A DNA stretch of 6,432 nucleotides from NCBI GenBank assembly GCA_020444765.1, contig JAGRHW010000073.1, positions 1-6,432 of the forward strand. Reading direction: 5' to 3'. Every line of letters starts with the position of its first letter. The first letter of the stretch is position 1. This stretch comes from Gammaproteobacteria bacterium. GTDB lineage: Bacteria; Pseudomonadota; Gammaproteobacteria; Granulosicoccales; Granulosicoccaceae. Under the pieces are notes generated by a model, which was not told the origin of the DNA, did not search any database, and saw only the letters and a program-made list of their open reading frames with translations. The translations under genes were made by a program, and so were the position numbers. Positions 6,154 to 6,432 of this stretch are shown here, piece after piece.

Positions 6154-6241
6154 GAGAGTTCCTTGGTCTTTAAAGGTTGAGAGAATAATCGGCAAAGACT
6201 AGCGTGGCACTATGACTATCCAATGACAGGAGGTAAATGTT
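6154..6241. other. Divergent intergenic region between surE and the redoxin gene
   Basis: This 88-bp region must carry the starts of transcription for both directions. On the minus strand TTGGAT and TAGTCT are 16 nt apart and could serve surE. On the plus strand TTGAGA (6177-6182) stands 17 nt before TAGCGT (6200-6205) and could serve the redoxin gene. All are weak matches, so I do not call either promoter firmly. Confidence 0.35.
6228..6234 (+). promoter_or_regulatory. Ribosome binding site of the redoxin gene
   Basis: AGGAGGT is a near-perfect complement to the 16S rRNA tail and ends 7 nt before the ATG at 6242. An ATG at 6237 in another frame reads only two codons to a stop, so 6242 is the start. 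The strength of the site suggests efficient translation. Confidence 0.8.
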
Positions 6242-6432
6242 ATGAACACGCACGAGGGAATTATCGGGCAAAGTGCGGCTGAACTAACGGTGGTAAATTG
6301 GATCGATACTGAAGGCAGGCCGCGGGAGGCCTTGAAGCTCGGCGATTTTGTAGACCACTTCAGGGTGATCCATTGCTTTCAATCGTGGTGCCAAGGTTGT
6401 CATTTATCCGGTTTTCCGGCATTAAAAAAAAT
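6242..6432 (+). CDS. Thioredoxin-fold (redoxin/TlpA-like) protein, 5' part only
   Basis: Sixty-three residues are in the window and the frame stays open to its end. Residues 14-40 (ELTVVNWIDTEG, then LKLGDFVDHF) follow the AhpC/TSA and TlpA pattern of a two-strand N-terminal extension. They are followed by the first core strand RVIHCFQ and the active-site segment SWCQGCHLSGFPAL, with the redox pair C50 and C53. C45 is a further cysteine close to it. No signal peptide or membrane anchor is visible, so the protein is probably cytoplasmic, unlike TlpA or cytochrome-maturation thioredoxins. It could be a thiol-disulfide reductase or a peroxiredoxin-like enzyme; the missing part is needed to decide. 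A run of eight A bases lies at the window edge. It diverges from surE, and no functional link between the two is visible. Confidence 0.8.
   Translation, partial: MNTHEGIIGQSAAELTVVNWIDTEGRPREALKLGDFVDHFRVIHCFQSWCQGCHLSGFPALKK

Noticed and set aside
6154..6195. TTG start for the SurE protein at 6195
   Set aside because: It adds 14 residues before a normal signal peptide; ATG 6153 has AAGGA at proper spacing.
6205..6219. TGGCAC resembling a sigma-54 -24 element
   Set aside because: No GC-containing -12 element follows at the required spacing.

Overview
The window reads as chromosome of a free-living Gammaproteobacterium or related Pseudomonadota. The evidence is GC-rich coding sequence, LysR regulators, a soluble NAD-linked formate dehydrogenase operon, a typical outer-membrane lipoprotein signal and strong Shine-Dalgarno sites. 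I cannot name the genus. It contains no rRNA, tRNA, CRISPR or insertion sequence, and no stretch over 300 bases lacks a gene.

Left half (1-3388), all on the minus strand. In transcription order it holds a VOC/glyoxalase-fold protein, a six-helix DUF4386 membrane protein, a LysR regulator, then fdsG and the 5' part of fdsB. These last two are the gamma and beta (NADH-side) subunits of a molybdenum- or tungsten-dependent NAD+ formate dehydrogenase; the rest of the operon lies beyond base 1. fdsG and fdsB overlap by 4 nt. A long AT-rich inverted repeat sits between the LysR stop and fdsG, beside a plausible promoter, and is the best candidate for the formate regulator's operator.

Centre (3389-4445). 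A 154-bp divergent intergenic region separates the VOC gene from a second, CrgA-type LysR gene on the plus strand. It holds a 7-bp-arm palindrome and a good sigma-70-like promoter. This suggests that the second LysR controls itself and the VOC-DUF4386 pair.

Right half (4446-6432). Convergent to the second LysR gene is a two-gene minus-strand operon: a SurE-family phosphatase/nucleotidase with a signal peptide joined exactly to the usual SurE N-terminus, followed with a stop/start junction by an unrecognised lipoprotein. Diverging from surE on the plus strand is the start of a thioredoxin-fold protein with a WCQGCH active site, cut by the window edge.

Most of the window is conventional. The points worth a second look are the fds operator-like repeat, the exported SurE with its lipoprotein partner, and the LysR-controlled VOC-DUF4386 pair. 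I see no clear sign of a wholly new system.
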